Source: Planctomycetaceae bacterium (GTDB taxonomy: Bacteria; Planctomycetota; Planctomycetia; Planctomycetales; Planctomycetaceae). From it: a stretch of DNA of 64,000 nucleotides. The stretch lies in assembly GCA_041398825.1 (NCBI GenBank), contig JAWKTX010000010.1:186001-250000 (forward strand). The letters run 5' to 3'. The notes under the pieces were generated by a model. The model saw nothing but the letters and a program-made list of their open reading frames with translations, was not told where the DNA came from and did not search any database. Every line of letters begins with the position of its first letter. The first letter of the stretch is position 1. The position numbers and the translations under genes are program-made. Below, piece after piece: positions 35,919-44,494 of this stretch.

Positions 35919-35985
35919 AGTCCAGTCCTTAGGTCCGGAACCCAGAACACAATCGCACGGCAGAAATATTCGTTCGACAAATGAA

Positions 35986-36019
35986 GAAAGGGCCGCGAGC
36001 TTTTGCTCGCGGCCCTTTC
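35986..36019. terminator. Perfect 15-bp stem-loop between convergent genes
   Basis: GAAAGGGCCGCGAGC pairs perfectly with GCTCGCGGCCCTTTC around a TTTT loop, between the FHA gene (+) and the pilin gene (-). It is a strong GC-rich hairpin. Neither side has a clear T-tract, so it may be a shared bidirectional terminator or an mRNA-stability hairpin. Confidence 0.7.
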
Positions 36020-36059
36020 CATGACTTTGATCCGGTGCGTGCCGACTGCACGCGGCGGA

Positions 36060-36380
36060 TTACTTAGCCTGTTCGCCAGCGTCGTTGCAAACCAGACCGA
36101 AGTTTGCGTCACAGTCGCAAGCGTCAGCCTGATCGTTGTAAGACGCACCATAGGTTCGGGCTTTGATTCCGCCGGTTGCCTTGCGGCTGATGAAACCAGT
36201 TGTCTGGTAGCTCTGGCTGAAGTTGCCAAAAGCAGAAGACAGGTCGCTCAGCTCAGCAACGACTGCACACTGCAGTTCAACCAAACCAACGATCATACCC
36301 AGAACCAGAATTGTTCCGATGAGAACCAGCTCAGCTGACAGGATAACCCCAGCTTCGTCGTTCCAAAGAGACTTCAGCAT
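36060..36380 (-). CDS. Flp-like pilin precursor
   Basis: The 106-residue product from the ATG at 36380 reads MLKSLWNDEAGVILSAELV, then a hydrophobic helix (LIGTILVLGMIVGLVELQ). That is the short basic leader, Glu-containing cleavage region and N-terminal helix of class IV/Flp pilins. The mature part is small and polar, and it ends with four or five Cys/Asp-rich residues (ACDCDANFGLVCND). Longer frames upstream (to 36470) would add a pyrimidine-tract leader and are unlikely. No tad or cpa assembly genes lie beside it, so it is an orphan pilin. Confidence 0.75.
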   Translation of the reverse strand: MLKSLWNDEAGVILSAELVLIGTILVLGMIVGLVELQCAVVAELSDLSSAFGNFSQSYQTTGFISRKATGGIKARTYGASYNDQADACDCDANFGLVCNDAGEQAK

Positions 36381-36885
36381 TGTTGATTTCTTTCTGTATT
36401 TTTTTGAGAGAGATAGAGAGAGATTTGCGAATATGAAAATTCGCTGAGTTCGCGGCCGCGAAGCACCCACGGAAGTGAGTGGAACACCGATTGGCTTCAG
36501 TGCAGATCAGGCTCGTGGACCTCGATCTTTTCACTCGGTGAACGCATGTGTTGATTGCAAGCAACAGTCCGCACGGGTTGTTGCTGCAATGCCACAACGG
36601 CCACGGCGAGGCGCGGCGGGCGTAAGTCTCTGTCAATGCGGGAGTTGCAATGATTGATTATTTTTGCGACGAACAGCAAGCGCACAAAAAGCCAGTCCTG
36701 AGTGTAAAGCGACGTTTACAAAACGTCTTCTCAGGCTGCCAGGGGATCTTTGCAGTTGGGTGCCTGCACAGAGCCTAATTCCTGCGGCGACTTGGATTTC
36801 TGCGGGGGCGACACCACCCTCACAGCCAGCATAATCCATCCAGATATGTTATTCCGCACATTCTGTACCAGCAACAAAATCAGCG
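36381..36885. other. Leader and noncoding region upstream of the pilin
   Basis: Near 36403-36424 the pilin-sense strand carries a CT-rich tract (TCTCTCTATCTCTCTC), placed in the likely 5' untranslated region. A hairpin at 36711-36727 pairs GACGTTT with AAACGTC over ACA and could end transcription of the hydrolase remnant. No credible ORF is present. Confidence 0.45.
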
Positions 36886-37510
36886 TCAGCGATTCGACTG
36901 ATTCAGGTGCAGGTTTAGAAACGTAAGAACTTGCTGCTCATACTGGCCGGGATGGGCGGCCAGCAAGTCCACATGCCCGGCCCCCTCCACCAGCCAGATT
37001 CTCCTGGGCTCTTTGGCCGCGTTGAACAGACTGACCGTTTCTGCTGGTGTCGTATGGGGGTCATCACTTCCGGATATCACAAAGACGGGGCATCCTGCTT
37101 CACCGATCCGATCAATTGGCCGTAGATCGTCACGAGAGATTCCGAGACGAGGCGCCAGCTGCAGCAACAACAATTCAGCCGGGATGTAGCCAGGCCATTT
37201 GCCAAGCCTGCAGGAGTCTAGCGCGGTCAACCATTCGGGTTCGGCAATCTCGTATGCCATGCACCAGCACGATAATGCCCCGGCTATCAGGACAACGGCA
37301 GTGCCACCCTTTAATTGTTTCGCCCGAGTCGCTTTGAAAAGAAACATGAACGATGGGCAAGTCTGCTGGCGCTTCGCCGATAACCTGTCGTCGTGGTTTT
37401 GTCAGGTACGAACCTGTCAACCACGAAACAATCACCAGCGAAGTGGCAAGCAACGCCACAATCAGAAACGACCGAAACGCAAGTTTTCTGCCGACGCAGC
37501 GCCATCGCAT
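36886..37510 (-). pseudogene. Alpha/beta hydrolase with an internal deletion
   Basis: Two leftward frames make one broken gene. The first (37510 to about 37200) begins with a membrane segment (FRSFLIVALLATSLVIVSWL) and the start of an alpha/beta hydrolase (GETIKGWHCRC, GIIVLVHGIRDCRTR). The second (about 37200-36886) holds the C-terminal half: GYIPAELLLLQLAPRLG, CPVFVISGSDDPHTTPAE with the acidic residue, and EGAGHVDLLA with the His. The middle of the fold is missing, including the GxSxG nucleophile elbow expected about 100 residues after HGIR. The frame also shifts at the junction near 37195. It is very likely inactive. Confidence 0.75.
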
Positions 37511-37667
37511 GCGTTCCCCCGTTCCTTACAATGGTCCAGCGAGCCGGAAACTTGGGACGCATTATCGGGGCATTTCATCAGCACGGCAATGCACATTGAT
37601 GGCCGGCGTTTCTGCTGACATTTGACGCGTCGCCGTGCCCAAATCCGGAACCGGAGGCGTCTGCCAC

Positions 37668-37759
37668 CTGTCCGTTGAAAAACCGGGACAGGCATGCAGA
37701 ACGACTGGAAACCATCGTGTTTTATGGTCTCCTGCTCAAGCCAGTCCCGTTTTCAACCG
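37668..37759. repeat. Short palindromic repeat, CTGTCCGTTGAAAAA family, copy 1
   Basis: About 92 bp begin CTGTCCGTTGAAAAACC and end CCAGTCCCGTTTTCAACC, forming an imperfect inverted repeat with a GAACGACTGG...TGGTCTCC middle. It matches the element at 56792-56889 over its full length with scattered changes. It lies upstream of the hydrolase remnant. Confidence 0.75.
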
Positions 37760-37808
37760 GCTGCAAAAGATCGAATCAAAGTGCGTGATTCTCAGACGGC
37801 ACAGATTC

Positions 37809-38015
37809 TCAGACAACAAAGGCGAAGGCCGCGCTTCGATTACAGGGCATTCCCAGCATCTGGCGGTGCCTGCACTCAGCGGTCAGCATATCCTTGACCA
37901 GTTCGAGCGAAACCGTGCGTAAGTCGACATTTGCCTGAACGAGTGCATCGTAAACTGCCTGACCGGCGGAAGTTTCAAGGAGTGTCTGTTCCAGTTGAAT
38001 ATTGCCGATTCCCAT
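37809..38015 (-). CDS. Small hypothetical protein
   Basis: The 68-residue product begins MGIGNIQLEQTLLETSAGQ, and AAAGGA lies eight bases before the ATG. A helical, amphipathic core follows (AVYDALVQANVDLRTVSLEL, VKDMLTAECRHRQML). No family is recognised. The ribosome-binding site and codon use favour a real gene. The neighbouring ORF at 38051-38299 is in the same direction 35 bases upstream. Confidence 0.5.
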   Translation of the reverse strand: MGIGNIQLEQTLLETSAGQAVYDALVQANVDLRTVSLELVKDMLTAECRHRQMLGMPCNRSAAFAFVV

Positions 38016-38050
38016 TGGTCAATTCCTTTCGTATCCGTTTCTGCGGCTGT

Positions 38051-38299
38051 TCATAGCCTGAGCGAACTCTGGGACGATGTGTTACAGATTCGCATACCGC
38101 GCGCCGAAGCCGGACCCGCAAAGACAGAATCTCTTGCCAGGTCATAAGTCTCGACAAAACAACGAAATACGGCAGTATCTGCAGCGGCAGCTTTTGCCAC
38201 GGAGCAGACAATCTGCAAGACTCTTGTCATCAGCCTGAGATCACGTGTCATCATCCGGACAGCATTTTTTGGGGAAGGTTCGCCGTTCCTGGCCACCAA
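38051..38299 (-). CDS. Possible small hypothetical protein
   Basis: An 82-residue frame with neighbour-like codon use contains a helical stretch (TRVLQIVCSVAKAAAADTAV). It lies 35 bases upstream of the 37809-38015 ORF in the same direction. No convincing ribosome-binding site or known motif is seen. It may be coding or chance. Confidence 0.3.
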   Translation of the reverse strand: MVARNGEPSPKNAVRMMTRDLRLMTRVLQIVCSVAKAAAADTAVFRCFVETYDLARDSVFAGPASARGMRICNTSSQSSLRL

Positions 38300-38543
38300 C
38301 GGCGCGCAGTGCTCATTTGGTTGAATAAGTTGCCATCCAGAGCATCTTTCGTGTGCAACTCTGACAATTCCGGGGAATAACCTTACAAATCAGTTTCTCT
38401 GTAAAACGGCCCCCGCAGAGGCATTGGAGCGGCTTCCGGCGACCCGACTTCACGAGTTGGGGATCGCCGGTATTCACGCGGGGCTTTGCATCCGTTAGCC
38501 CGATCACAGGAATTCCCCCGCCATCAGAAACCGAGATTCCCGT

Positions 38544-40013
38544 ATGGACAGCTTTTCACTTCATTCACGCCGGCAATTGCTGAACCGAGCCGGGTGCGGA
38601 TTCGGAACACTTGGCCTGATTCAACTGCTGGAAGAACAAGGGTGGCTGGAAGGCTCGTCAGCCGTCGCGGACGACGGACTTTCTCTGAACCCACTTGCAT
38701 CGAAGGATGGCCATTTCGCTGCTCGAGCCAAACGTGTCATCTGGGTATTTATTAATGGCGGGCCAAGCCCCGTGGACACCTGGAACTACCGTCCCGAACT
38801 GACCCGGTGGAACGGAAAATCGATCCGGGATTTTGATCCGACGTTCAGCAACGAAACGGGTTTCTTCAAAAACGCCGTCGGGCACCTGATGCAATCACCA
38901 TTCTCATTCACTCCCCGAGGCGAATGCGGAAAAATGGTGCCCGAAATTTTTCCGTGTCTGGGCGAACACGTCGACAAGATGTCTTTCCTGTTGTCCGGCT
39001 ATACAGAATCCAACAACCATTCTCCCGCGTTGTTCGCGATGAACACCGGATTCGCGAGGATGGGGTTTCCGTGTGTCGGATCCTGGGTGACCTATGGACT
39101 GGGCAGCGAAAGCAACAATCTGCCTGCATTTGTCGTCATGAGCGATCCTAAAGGACGAGGCCTCCCCAAGGGAAATGCGGCCAACTGGAGCGCCGGCTTT
39201 CTGCCAGGCGCCTACCAGGGAACCTGGCTGAAGCCTTCGGGCGAGCCTGTGGACAATCTGGGTCGCCCTTTGACGATGTCTGAGTCCGGCCAGAGAAACG
39301 AGCTGAATTTGCTCCGCAACCTTAATGCGCTGCATCTGGCACAGCACCCGGCAGAGGGAGAGCTGGCCGCAAGGATCGAAAGCTTCGAACTGGCCTATCG
39401 AATGCAGTCTTCCGCACCGGAAGCCATGGATATCGCTTCCGAACCAAAACACATTCAGGAGCTGTATGGAATTGGGGAAGAACGGTGTGATCACTTCGCC
39501 CGGCAATGCCTCGTGGCTCGGCGGTTAGTCGAGCGAGGCGTGCGGTTTGTTCAAATCTATTCGGGTGGAATGGAAAACCAGCGATCCTGGGACGGACATT
39601 CGGACATCGAGGGAAATCACCGTCAGTTTGCAGGCGAAACCGACCAGCCTGTGGCAGGCTTACTCACCGATCTTTCAATGCGAGGTATGCTGGACGACAC
39701 ACTTGTGATCTGGTGTGGGGAGTTTGGCCGCTTGCCGATCGCCCAGACGGGAGCCAGACCGGGGCGCGACCATAACCCGCACAGTTTTTGTGCATGGATG
39801 GCCGGAGGCGGTGTCAAGGGTGGCGTGGACTACGGATCAAGTGACGAAATCGGCTACAAAGCCGCAGACAACAAAGTTCATATCAATGACCTTCACGCCA
39901 CCATCCTTCACCTGCTGGGAATCGACCACGAGCGACTCACATATAAATACAACGGTCGCAGATTCCGCCTGACGGACGTTGCCGGGCGCGTCATTGAAGA
40001 CATTTTGGCCTGA
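38544..40013 (+). CDS. DUF1501 family protein (sulfatase-fold, Tat-exported)
   Basis: The 489-residue product starts with a Tat-type signal (SRRQLLNRAGCGFGTLG). The body is typical DUF1501: VIWVFINGGPSPVDTWNYRP, SETGFFKN-like early strands, KMVPEIFPCLGEHVDKMSFL, a NNHSPALFAMNTGF segment, WCGEFGRLPIAQTGARPGRD near residue 395 and HATILHLLGIDHERLTYKYN at the end. The fold is alkaline-phosphatase/sulfatase-like, and metal ligands are plausible at GRDHNPH. In planctomycetes this family usually pairs with a DUF1549/DUF1553 cytochrome-type gene, but none lies here, so it is a solo copy. The function is not established. Confidence 0.88.
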   Translation: MDSFSLHSRRQLLNRAGCGFGTLGLIQLLEEQGWLEGSSAVADDGLSLNPLASKDGHFAARAKRVIWVFINGGPSPVDTWNYRPELTRWNGKSIRDFDPTFSNETGFFKNAVGHLMQSPFSFTPRGECGKMVPEIFPCLGEHVDKMSFLLSGYTESNNHSPALFAMNTGFARMGFPCVGSWVTYGLGSESNNLPAFVVMSDPKGRGLPKGNAANWSAGFLPGAYQGTWLKPSGEPVDNLGRPLTMSESGQRNELNLLRNLNALHLAQHPAEGELAARIESFELAYRMQSSAPEAMDIASEPKHIQELYGIGEERCDHFARQCLVARRLVERGVRFVQIYSGGMENQRSWDGHSDIEGNHRQFAGETDQPVAGLLTDLSMRGMLDDTLVIWCGEFGRLPIAQTGARPGRDHNPHSFCAWMAGGGVKGGVDYGSSDEIGYKAADNKVHINDLHATILHLLGIDHERLTYKYNGRRFRLTDVAGRVIEDILA

Positions 40014-40095
40014 CCCACAGAGTTAATACGCCCGTTCTTTTGCGGTTCGATTGACGTGCATCTAATCACGGAACACGTAAAAGGAGCGACAAATC

Positions 40096-41067
40096 ATGAG
40101 CGTTGCAACCGATTCAACCCTGCGAGAAACAACTGTGAATGAGAACTCATCAACAACAATGACAGTGGCGATCTCGGGGGCAACAGGACTTGTCGGACAG
40201 GCACTCTCTCTGCGATTTCAGTCGCGAGGCGACAGGGTACTTTCGATCACGCGACGCGACGGAGACGGCTTTGACGATTCTGTACGCTGGGATCCATCGA
40301 CCGGGCTCGTCAATCCAGCCCGGCTGGAGGGCATTGATGCAGTGGTCCATCTGGCCGGGGAAAACATCGCCGGCGGACGCTGGACAGACAGTCTCAAGAA
40401 GCGGCTCCGATCAAGTCGGATTCAGGGAACGCGGAGCCTCGTCGAATCCCTGAGCAAACTTAAGCACCGACCACGCACACTGGTTTGTGCATCGGCCATC
40501 GGCTACTACGGAGATCGGGGCGACGCAGCACTCACCGAAGATGCCAGCGCCGGCAATGGATTTTTGCCGGATCTCTGCCGCGACTGGGAAGCTGAAGCGA
40601 TCAAAGCCGAAGAACTGGGCATGCGAGTTGTTTGCGTTCGCATCGGTATCGTCCTTTCACCGAAAGGCGGCGCGCTGGCGAAAATGATGCTGCCATTCAA
40701 GGCTGGGGTCGGGGGAAATATCGGCGCTGGCGACCAGTTCTGGAGCTGGATTGGCCTGAACGACCTGGCCAGAGTCCTTGAGTTCTGTGTCGATAACCAG
40801 CAGCTGACCGGCCCCGTTAACGCAGTGAGCCCGAACGCACTGACCAATGCAGAATTCACCCGAAATATCGGAGCCGTTCTGCATCGCCCCACGATCTTTC
40901 CGCTGCCCGCATTCATGGCAAAACTGGTGCTGGGAGAAATGGCCAACGAACTGTTGCTTGCCAGCGCACGCGTTGTGCCACAGAAACTTCTGAAAGCTGG
41001 TTTCAAGTTCGAGCACCCCGAACTGGCATCCTGCCTGAAGCATGAATTGCAATTGAAGGAGAGTTAA
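40096..41067 (+). CDS. TIGR01777-family NAD-dependent epimerase/SDR-like protein
   Basis: The 323-residue product has AAGGAG eleven bases before the ATG. It opens with a short disordered tail of about 20 residues, then a Rossmann GxxGxxG (GATGLVGQAL) and the YfcH-type pattern (WDPSTGLVNPARLEGIDAVV, HLAGENIAGGRW, RTLVCASAIGYYGDRGDAAL, GTRSLVESLSKL). The catalytic-like Tyr pair in GYYG is present. The reaction is unknown, though relatives bind NAD(P). It overlaps the next gene by one base (TAATG), an operon arrangement. Confidence 0.85.
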   Translation: MSVATDSTLRETTVNENSSTTMTVAISGATGLVGQALSLRFQSRGDRVLSITRRDGDGFDDSVRWDPSTGLVNPARLEGIDAVVHLAGENIAGGRWTDSLKKRLRSSRIQGTRSLVESLSKLKHRPRTLVCASAIGYYGDRGDAALTEDASAGNGFLPDLCRDWEAEAIKAEELGMRVVCVRIGIVLSPKGGALAKMMLPFKAGVGGNIGAGDQFWSWIGLNDLARVLEFCVDNQQLTGPVNAVSPNALTNAEFTRNIGAVLHRPTIFPLPAFMAKLVLGEMANELLLASARVVPQKLLKAGFKFEHPELASCLKHELQLKES

Positions 41068-41465
41068 TGAAGCGAGTCCTGCAGCTGTCCTGCATTCACT
41101 CCTGCCTATGGGGAGGGTTCATCATTCTTCTCCCAGAGCTTGCGGCGCGTGTTTACGGGTTCACCGAACCGTTGACCGACATCTTCCTCTGGAAGGGCAC
41201 CGGGCTGATCATTTTCCTGCTGGGGGTCGGATATGGAGTTGCTTCGACGGATCCCCGCAAACACTGGCTTTCGGTTGCCATTGGATTGGCAGCAAAACTT
41301 CTTGGCCCGGCTGGACTGGCTCTTTCTGCATTTCAGGGTGAGGTCCCGGTATCTACGCTCTACCTGATCCCGGTGAACGACCTCATCTGGATTTACCCAT
41401 TCGCGGTCATCGTGAGACAGGGTATTCACAGCGATCATGTATCCGGAACGCTCCCTCAATCGTGA
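41067..41465 (+). CDS. Small four-helix membrane protein
   Basis: The 132-residue product is translationally coupled to the upstream epimerase by a one-base TAATG overlap. Four hydrophobic segments are visible: SCIHSCLWGGFIILLPEL, GTGLIIFLLGVGYGVAS, LSVAIGLAAKLLGPAGLAL and VNDLIWIYPFAVIV. No family name is certain. The coupling suggests both are made together, for example in membrane lipid or cofactor metabolism. It converges on the amidohydrolase gene. Confidence 0.65.
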   Translation: MKRVLQLSCIHSCLWGGFIILLPELAARVYGFTEPLTDIFLWKGTGLIIFLLGVGYGVASTDPRKHWLSVAIGLAAKLLGPAGLALSAFQGEVPVSTLYLIPVNDLIWIYPFAVIVRQGIHSDHVSGTLPQS

Positions 41466-41512
41466 AGCCATGCATCACGCCGTTGCTGGATACTGAAGAG
41501 ATTCTCTCTTCG

Positions 41513-42469
41513 TCATCGAAAGAAAAACGTGGTCTCAGCAGTTGAGCAAAGTAACTTTCGGCGATCTTCTTTTGTCACAAAATCGATGTGATCCCGGATC
41601 AGGCGAATCGAGGACGAGTAAGTGCTGCCCTGCCCCAGTTGATATGGACAATCGCTCGCCCACATCAGTCGGTCCGGACCAAACACTTCAAACAAGCGTC
41701 TGATCATCGGTATCAATTCGTGGTGTGGTGACTGTTTCTTGCCCAATGCGTAGTAGGCAGAGATCTTGATTTTCGTGTGTTTATGCCTGGCAAGCCCACA
41801 AAGAGAAACCAGGTCGCTCTCTTCAACGTTTCCGCTGATCCCAATTCGCGCGAAATGGTCGATCACGACTGGGGTGTCCGGATAAGCAGCACACATTGCA
41901 TCCACAGATGACAGATCCGATGGATTGATCAGGCAGCACATTGACTGCCGGGTCTCTGCCGACGTTTTCCACATCAACTTCATTCCCGGTGAACTGAGCC
42001 ACTCAGTCTTGTTGTCGCGGGGGCCGATACGAAGACCCGTCACACCTTTTTGAAGCAAGTCCTTCATGCGAAGATCGGCATCCGGCAGCGAGTCGTCAAT
42101 CATTCCGACAATCCGAAAACGATCCGGATGTCGGGTCCAGGCATCAATCAGATAGCCGTTATCCCAACCGTGGTAAGGATAGTGCTGTATGAGCACAACC
42201 CGTCCCACACCCTCTGGCATAGCGACGGCCATCAGCTCATCATCCGTGAAGCTGCGGGGGGCCAACTGATCAACGCGCACCCCTTCACGGAGTTTGAAAC
42301 GACTTGTATCTGACGTCCAGATATGCGAATGGGCATCGATCCAGGGTAAGTCACCCGGAATCTGGTTACCTTCATCAGCAGTCAGAGACATGTGTGACAA
42401 GATCCCGGCTGCGATTCCGGTGGCGGTTACTACAGCCTCTCGGCGATTCATTGCTCGACTGAACGTCAT
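41513..42469 (-). CDS. Amidohydrolase-2 family protein, Tat-like signal
   Basis: The 318-residue product is read from the ATG at 42469, with GGAG nine bases upstream. An ATG seven codons earlier and one at 42451 (MNRREAVVTATG) are alternatives. The N-terminus has NRREAVVTATGIAAG, a Tat-like signal. The TIM-barrel amidohydrolase pattern follows: DAHSHIWTSD (two His ligands), GLRIGPRD, VVIDHFARIG (His), KIKISAYYAL and MWASDCPYQLG (metal Asp). Such enzymes are metal-dependent decarboxylases or hydrolases of lactones and aromatic acids; the substrate is unknown. The VOC gene lies 41 bases upstream, also leftward, so they may form an operon. Confidence 0.8.
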   Translation of the reverse strand: MTFSRAMNRREAVVTATGIAAGILSHMSLTADEGNQIPGDLPWIDAHSHIWTSDTSRFKLREGVRVDQLAPRSFTDDELMAVAMPEGVGRVVLIQHYPYHGWDNGYLIDAWTRHPDRFRIVGMIDDSLPDADLRMKDLLQKGVTGLRIGPRDNKTEWLSSPGMKLMWKTSAETRQSMCCLINPSDLSSVDAMCAAYPDTPVVIDHFARIGISGNVEESDLVSLCGLARHKHTKIKISAYYALGKKQSPHHELIPMIRRLFEVFGPDRLMWASDCPYQLGQGSTYSSSIRLIRDHIDFVTKEDRRKLLCSTAETTFFFR

Positions 42470-42509
42470 GCGACCTGGCTCCTCAATCAATCACTGGATT
42501 TGTCTGCTT

Positions 42510-42896
42510 TCAGATCATTGGCTCTTTACGTTTGACCAACTGCACCGGAACGCCCCAGGGATCCCGCAGCATGGCAAATGTATCTCCACCTGGCATCGAA
42601 TGAACGTCAGTGACCACGGTAGCACCCGCCTTTCGAAGTCGGGCAACATCCGCAGAAAGGTCGGCTGACACGAACGCCAGATGAATGGCAGCTGGTTGAA
42701 TTGATGGAAAATCCAGCAGAGCAGCTTCCGTATTGCCATAGATTTCAAGCATCACGGTACCACTGTCATCTGCGAGGAAATGCGCCCAGGGAGCTTCCAT
42801 CATTCGCCGCTTTACAACCAGTCCCAGATGTTCGACATACCAGCGAGCAGCGTTCAGAGGGTCTGGTACATTGATTGCTAGGTGTTCTATCTTCAT
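42510..42896 (-). CDS. VOC/glyoxalase superfamily protein
   Basis: The 128-residue product starts at MKIEHLAINVPDPLNAARWY, chosen because this is the standard first strand of the fold. An upstream ATG adds 16 unrelated residues. Two beta-alpha-beta-beta-beta halves are visible: WYVEHLGLVVKRRM with HFLADDSGTVMLEI, and AIHLAFVSADLSADVARLRK with the end strand FAMLRDPWGVPVQLVKR. His and Glu at the usual metal positions (H5, E-type near 60, H near 77) are plausible. The substrate is unknown. It probably sits in one unit with the amidohydrolase. Confidence 0.82.
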   Translation of the reverse strand: MKIEHLAINVPDPLNAARWYVEHLGLVVKRRMMEAPWAHFLADDSGTVMLEIYGNTEAALLDFPSIQPAAIHLAFVSADLSADVARLRKAGATVVTDVHSMPGGDTFAMLRDPWGVPVQLVKRKEPMI

Positions 42897-43198
42897 GCTT
42901 TTACTATCGGAAAAGGCAAAGGTATTTCGGGTGATCTGATGCAAGAATTCATCGTCATTTCAAACCGCGTCGTACACGTTCCAACACTTTCAGAATCCCC
43001 CTTTCAGTCCATCTGCGTGCACTGCCGATTGGCGTTTTGAATGAACGAAAAGACGAGTCTTAAACCAACATCTGCAAACGCTAACCGAATTGCGAAGCGA
43101 CTGGAATCACCGACATACAAAACGTGTCCCCTGCTACTCAGATTCAGACCTGTCCTGAGCGACCAAAAACTCTTTCGCGTGGATAAAAACACCGTCTG

Positions 43199-44494
43199 TC
43201 ACAGGCTGTACCAGCCGCAAAGTCTGGTGACCTGCTGCAATTCCCCAAGTATCCTGAGACGCCTGATCGACGCGGACATACCAAAGACGGGTGAATACGT
43301 GTAGTTGTGGTCTACTGTGGTAAGAGCCGCCTGAGCATCTTCAGGACTAATTACGTCACGACCATGGCTCAACGCGCGAATACGGGCGACCCACAGCGTA
43401 GCCGGATACATCAGCGCGAGTGAGCGAAAACCTTCGACTAGAGAAAGCCCGAAGTTTGCCGCACCGCAGAAATGCAGCGCCTGGATCTTCACGCGAAAAT
43501 ATCGTGACATCAGTCGATCAATCTCCGGCGTTCGCCCTTTCATTCCCGGCTCTGCCGCAGCAAACCCCGGACGAATACTGCCGTTGTGAGTTCCGAACAC
43601 TTCACGTGCTGATACAGGATCCGGTAAAGGGGGAATACTGCCAATGCCAGTTGTGAACCGGATACCATTCATCAACTGCCGGAACCGCTCGCCCACTCCG
43701 GCCTTCACTGTCGCTTCGGTATCGTGGCGAAGCAACTGAGCAACGATCTGACGAAACATGGTTCGACCTGTGCGCGACGGCTGAAGCACAGGTAAGTCAC
43801 TGTCCGGCTGCGCACGTGCAGCCGCTTTGGTCACCAGGTTCAGAAAATCCTGAAGCTTCGGCCCTCGAATTGTTTCAAACTGCGATTGTTCAACCAGTTC
43901 CAGCCAGGACAACACTCGCATCAGCTGGGTGGCGAAGTCCACGGCGTCGTCCGTAAGACTCTCGTCAAAGGCGACAATGAAGCGATGAAAGTCAGGCCAC
44001 TCGACGCATTGATCACCGTGGATTGCCGGAGGCGGAGGCATACGATGCCCATCCGGAACAACCTGTGAGGCCAGGTGCTGCAAGTCCCTGGTCTGATCGA
44101 CGACACGTTGTCCCAGATTCTGAACGACGGACGGACAACTGAATCGCAGCCCTACAGCCAACTGATTGCCGGCGGGATGAAACGCAAAGGGGTAGACACG
44201 GCAGGCCAGCGGCTTCGCAGGTTCACCAAACTTTGCATGGATACGGCAAAGCCCATCCGAATCCAGAAAGATGCACGCCCCATCGGCCTGATGAGTTAGA
44301 CGGTAGCGGCCCTTCCCAACAGACTGTGTGACAGAAACCCCGGCTGGTATGCCATCTTCGGACGTCCAGCCCTGACGATCAATGCGTTTCTTCTCGTCCT
44401 CAGTGATTTCGATCATGTGTTCGCGACAGCAGCCACCACAGTTGTGGCAGCTCCAGTTTTGAATCACAGGCAATTGCAATGGATTGCGTGCCAT
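43199..44494 (-). CDS. YkgJ-type cysteine-cluster protein, FliB-like
   Basis: The 431-residue product has a Cys-rich N-terminal cluster (NWSCHNCGGCCREHMIEI), a second Cys set (DGACIFLDSDGLCRIHAKFG, PLACRVYPFAFHP) and RFSCPSVVQN. That is the YkgJ/UPF0153 metal-chelating pattern, also found at the start of flagellin lysine N-methylase-like proteins. The remaining ~280 residues are helical and unassigned. No flagellin or flagellar genes lie nearby, so flagellin methylation is not supported here. The cluster binds Zn or Fe-S by family knowledge. It lies immediately downstream of a LamG-like gene (zero-base gap), which suggests co-expression. Confidence 0.75.
   Translation of the reverse strand: MARNPLQLPVIQNWSCHNCGGCCREHMIEITEDEKKRIDRQGWTSEDGIPAGVSVTQSVGKGRYRLTHQADGACIFLDSDGLCRIHAKFGEPAKPLACRVYPFAFHPAGNQLAVGLRFSCPSVVQNLGQRVVDQTRDLQHLASQVVPDGHRMPPPPAIHGDQCVEWPDFHRFIVAFDESLTDDAVDFATQLMRVLSWLELVEQSQFETIRGPKLQDFLNLVTKAAARAQPDSDLPVLQPSRTGRTMFRQIVAQLLRHDTEATVKAGVGERFRQLMNGIRFTTGIGSIPPLPDPVSAREVFGTHNGSIRPGFAAAEPGMKGRTPEIDRLMSRYFRVKIQALHFCGAANFGLSLVEGFRSLALMYPATLWVARIRALSHGRDVISPEDAQAALTTVDHNYTYSPVFGMSASIRRLRILGELQQVTRLCGWYSL

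Noticed and set aside
36331..36636. Leftward 101-codon ORF overlapping the pilin leader
   Set aside because: It is in another frame than the pilin, includes the low-complexity CT tract and lacks a ribosome-binding site.
43041..43304. Rightward 87-codon ORF
   Set aside because: It overlaps the end of the cysteine-cluster gene, has no supporting signals and no recognised motif.
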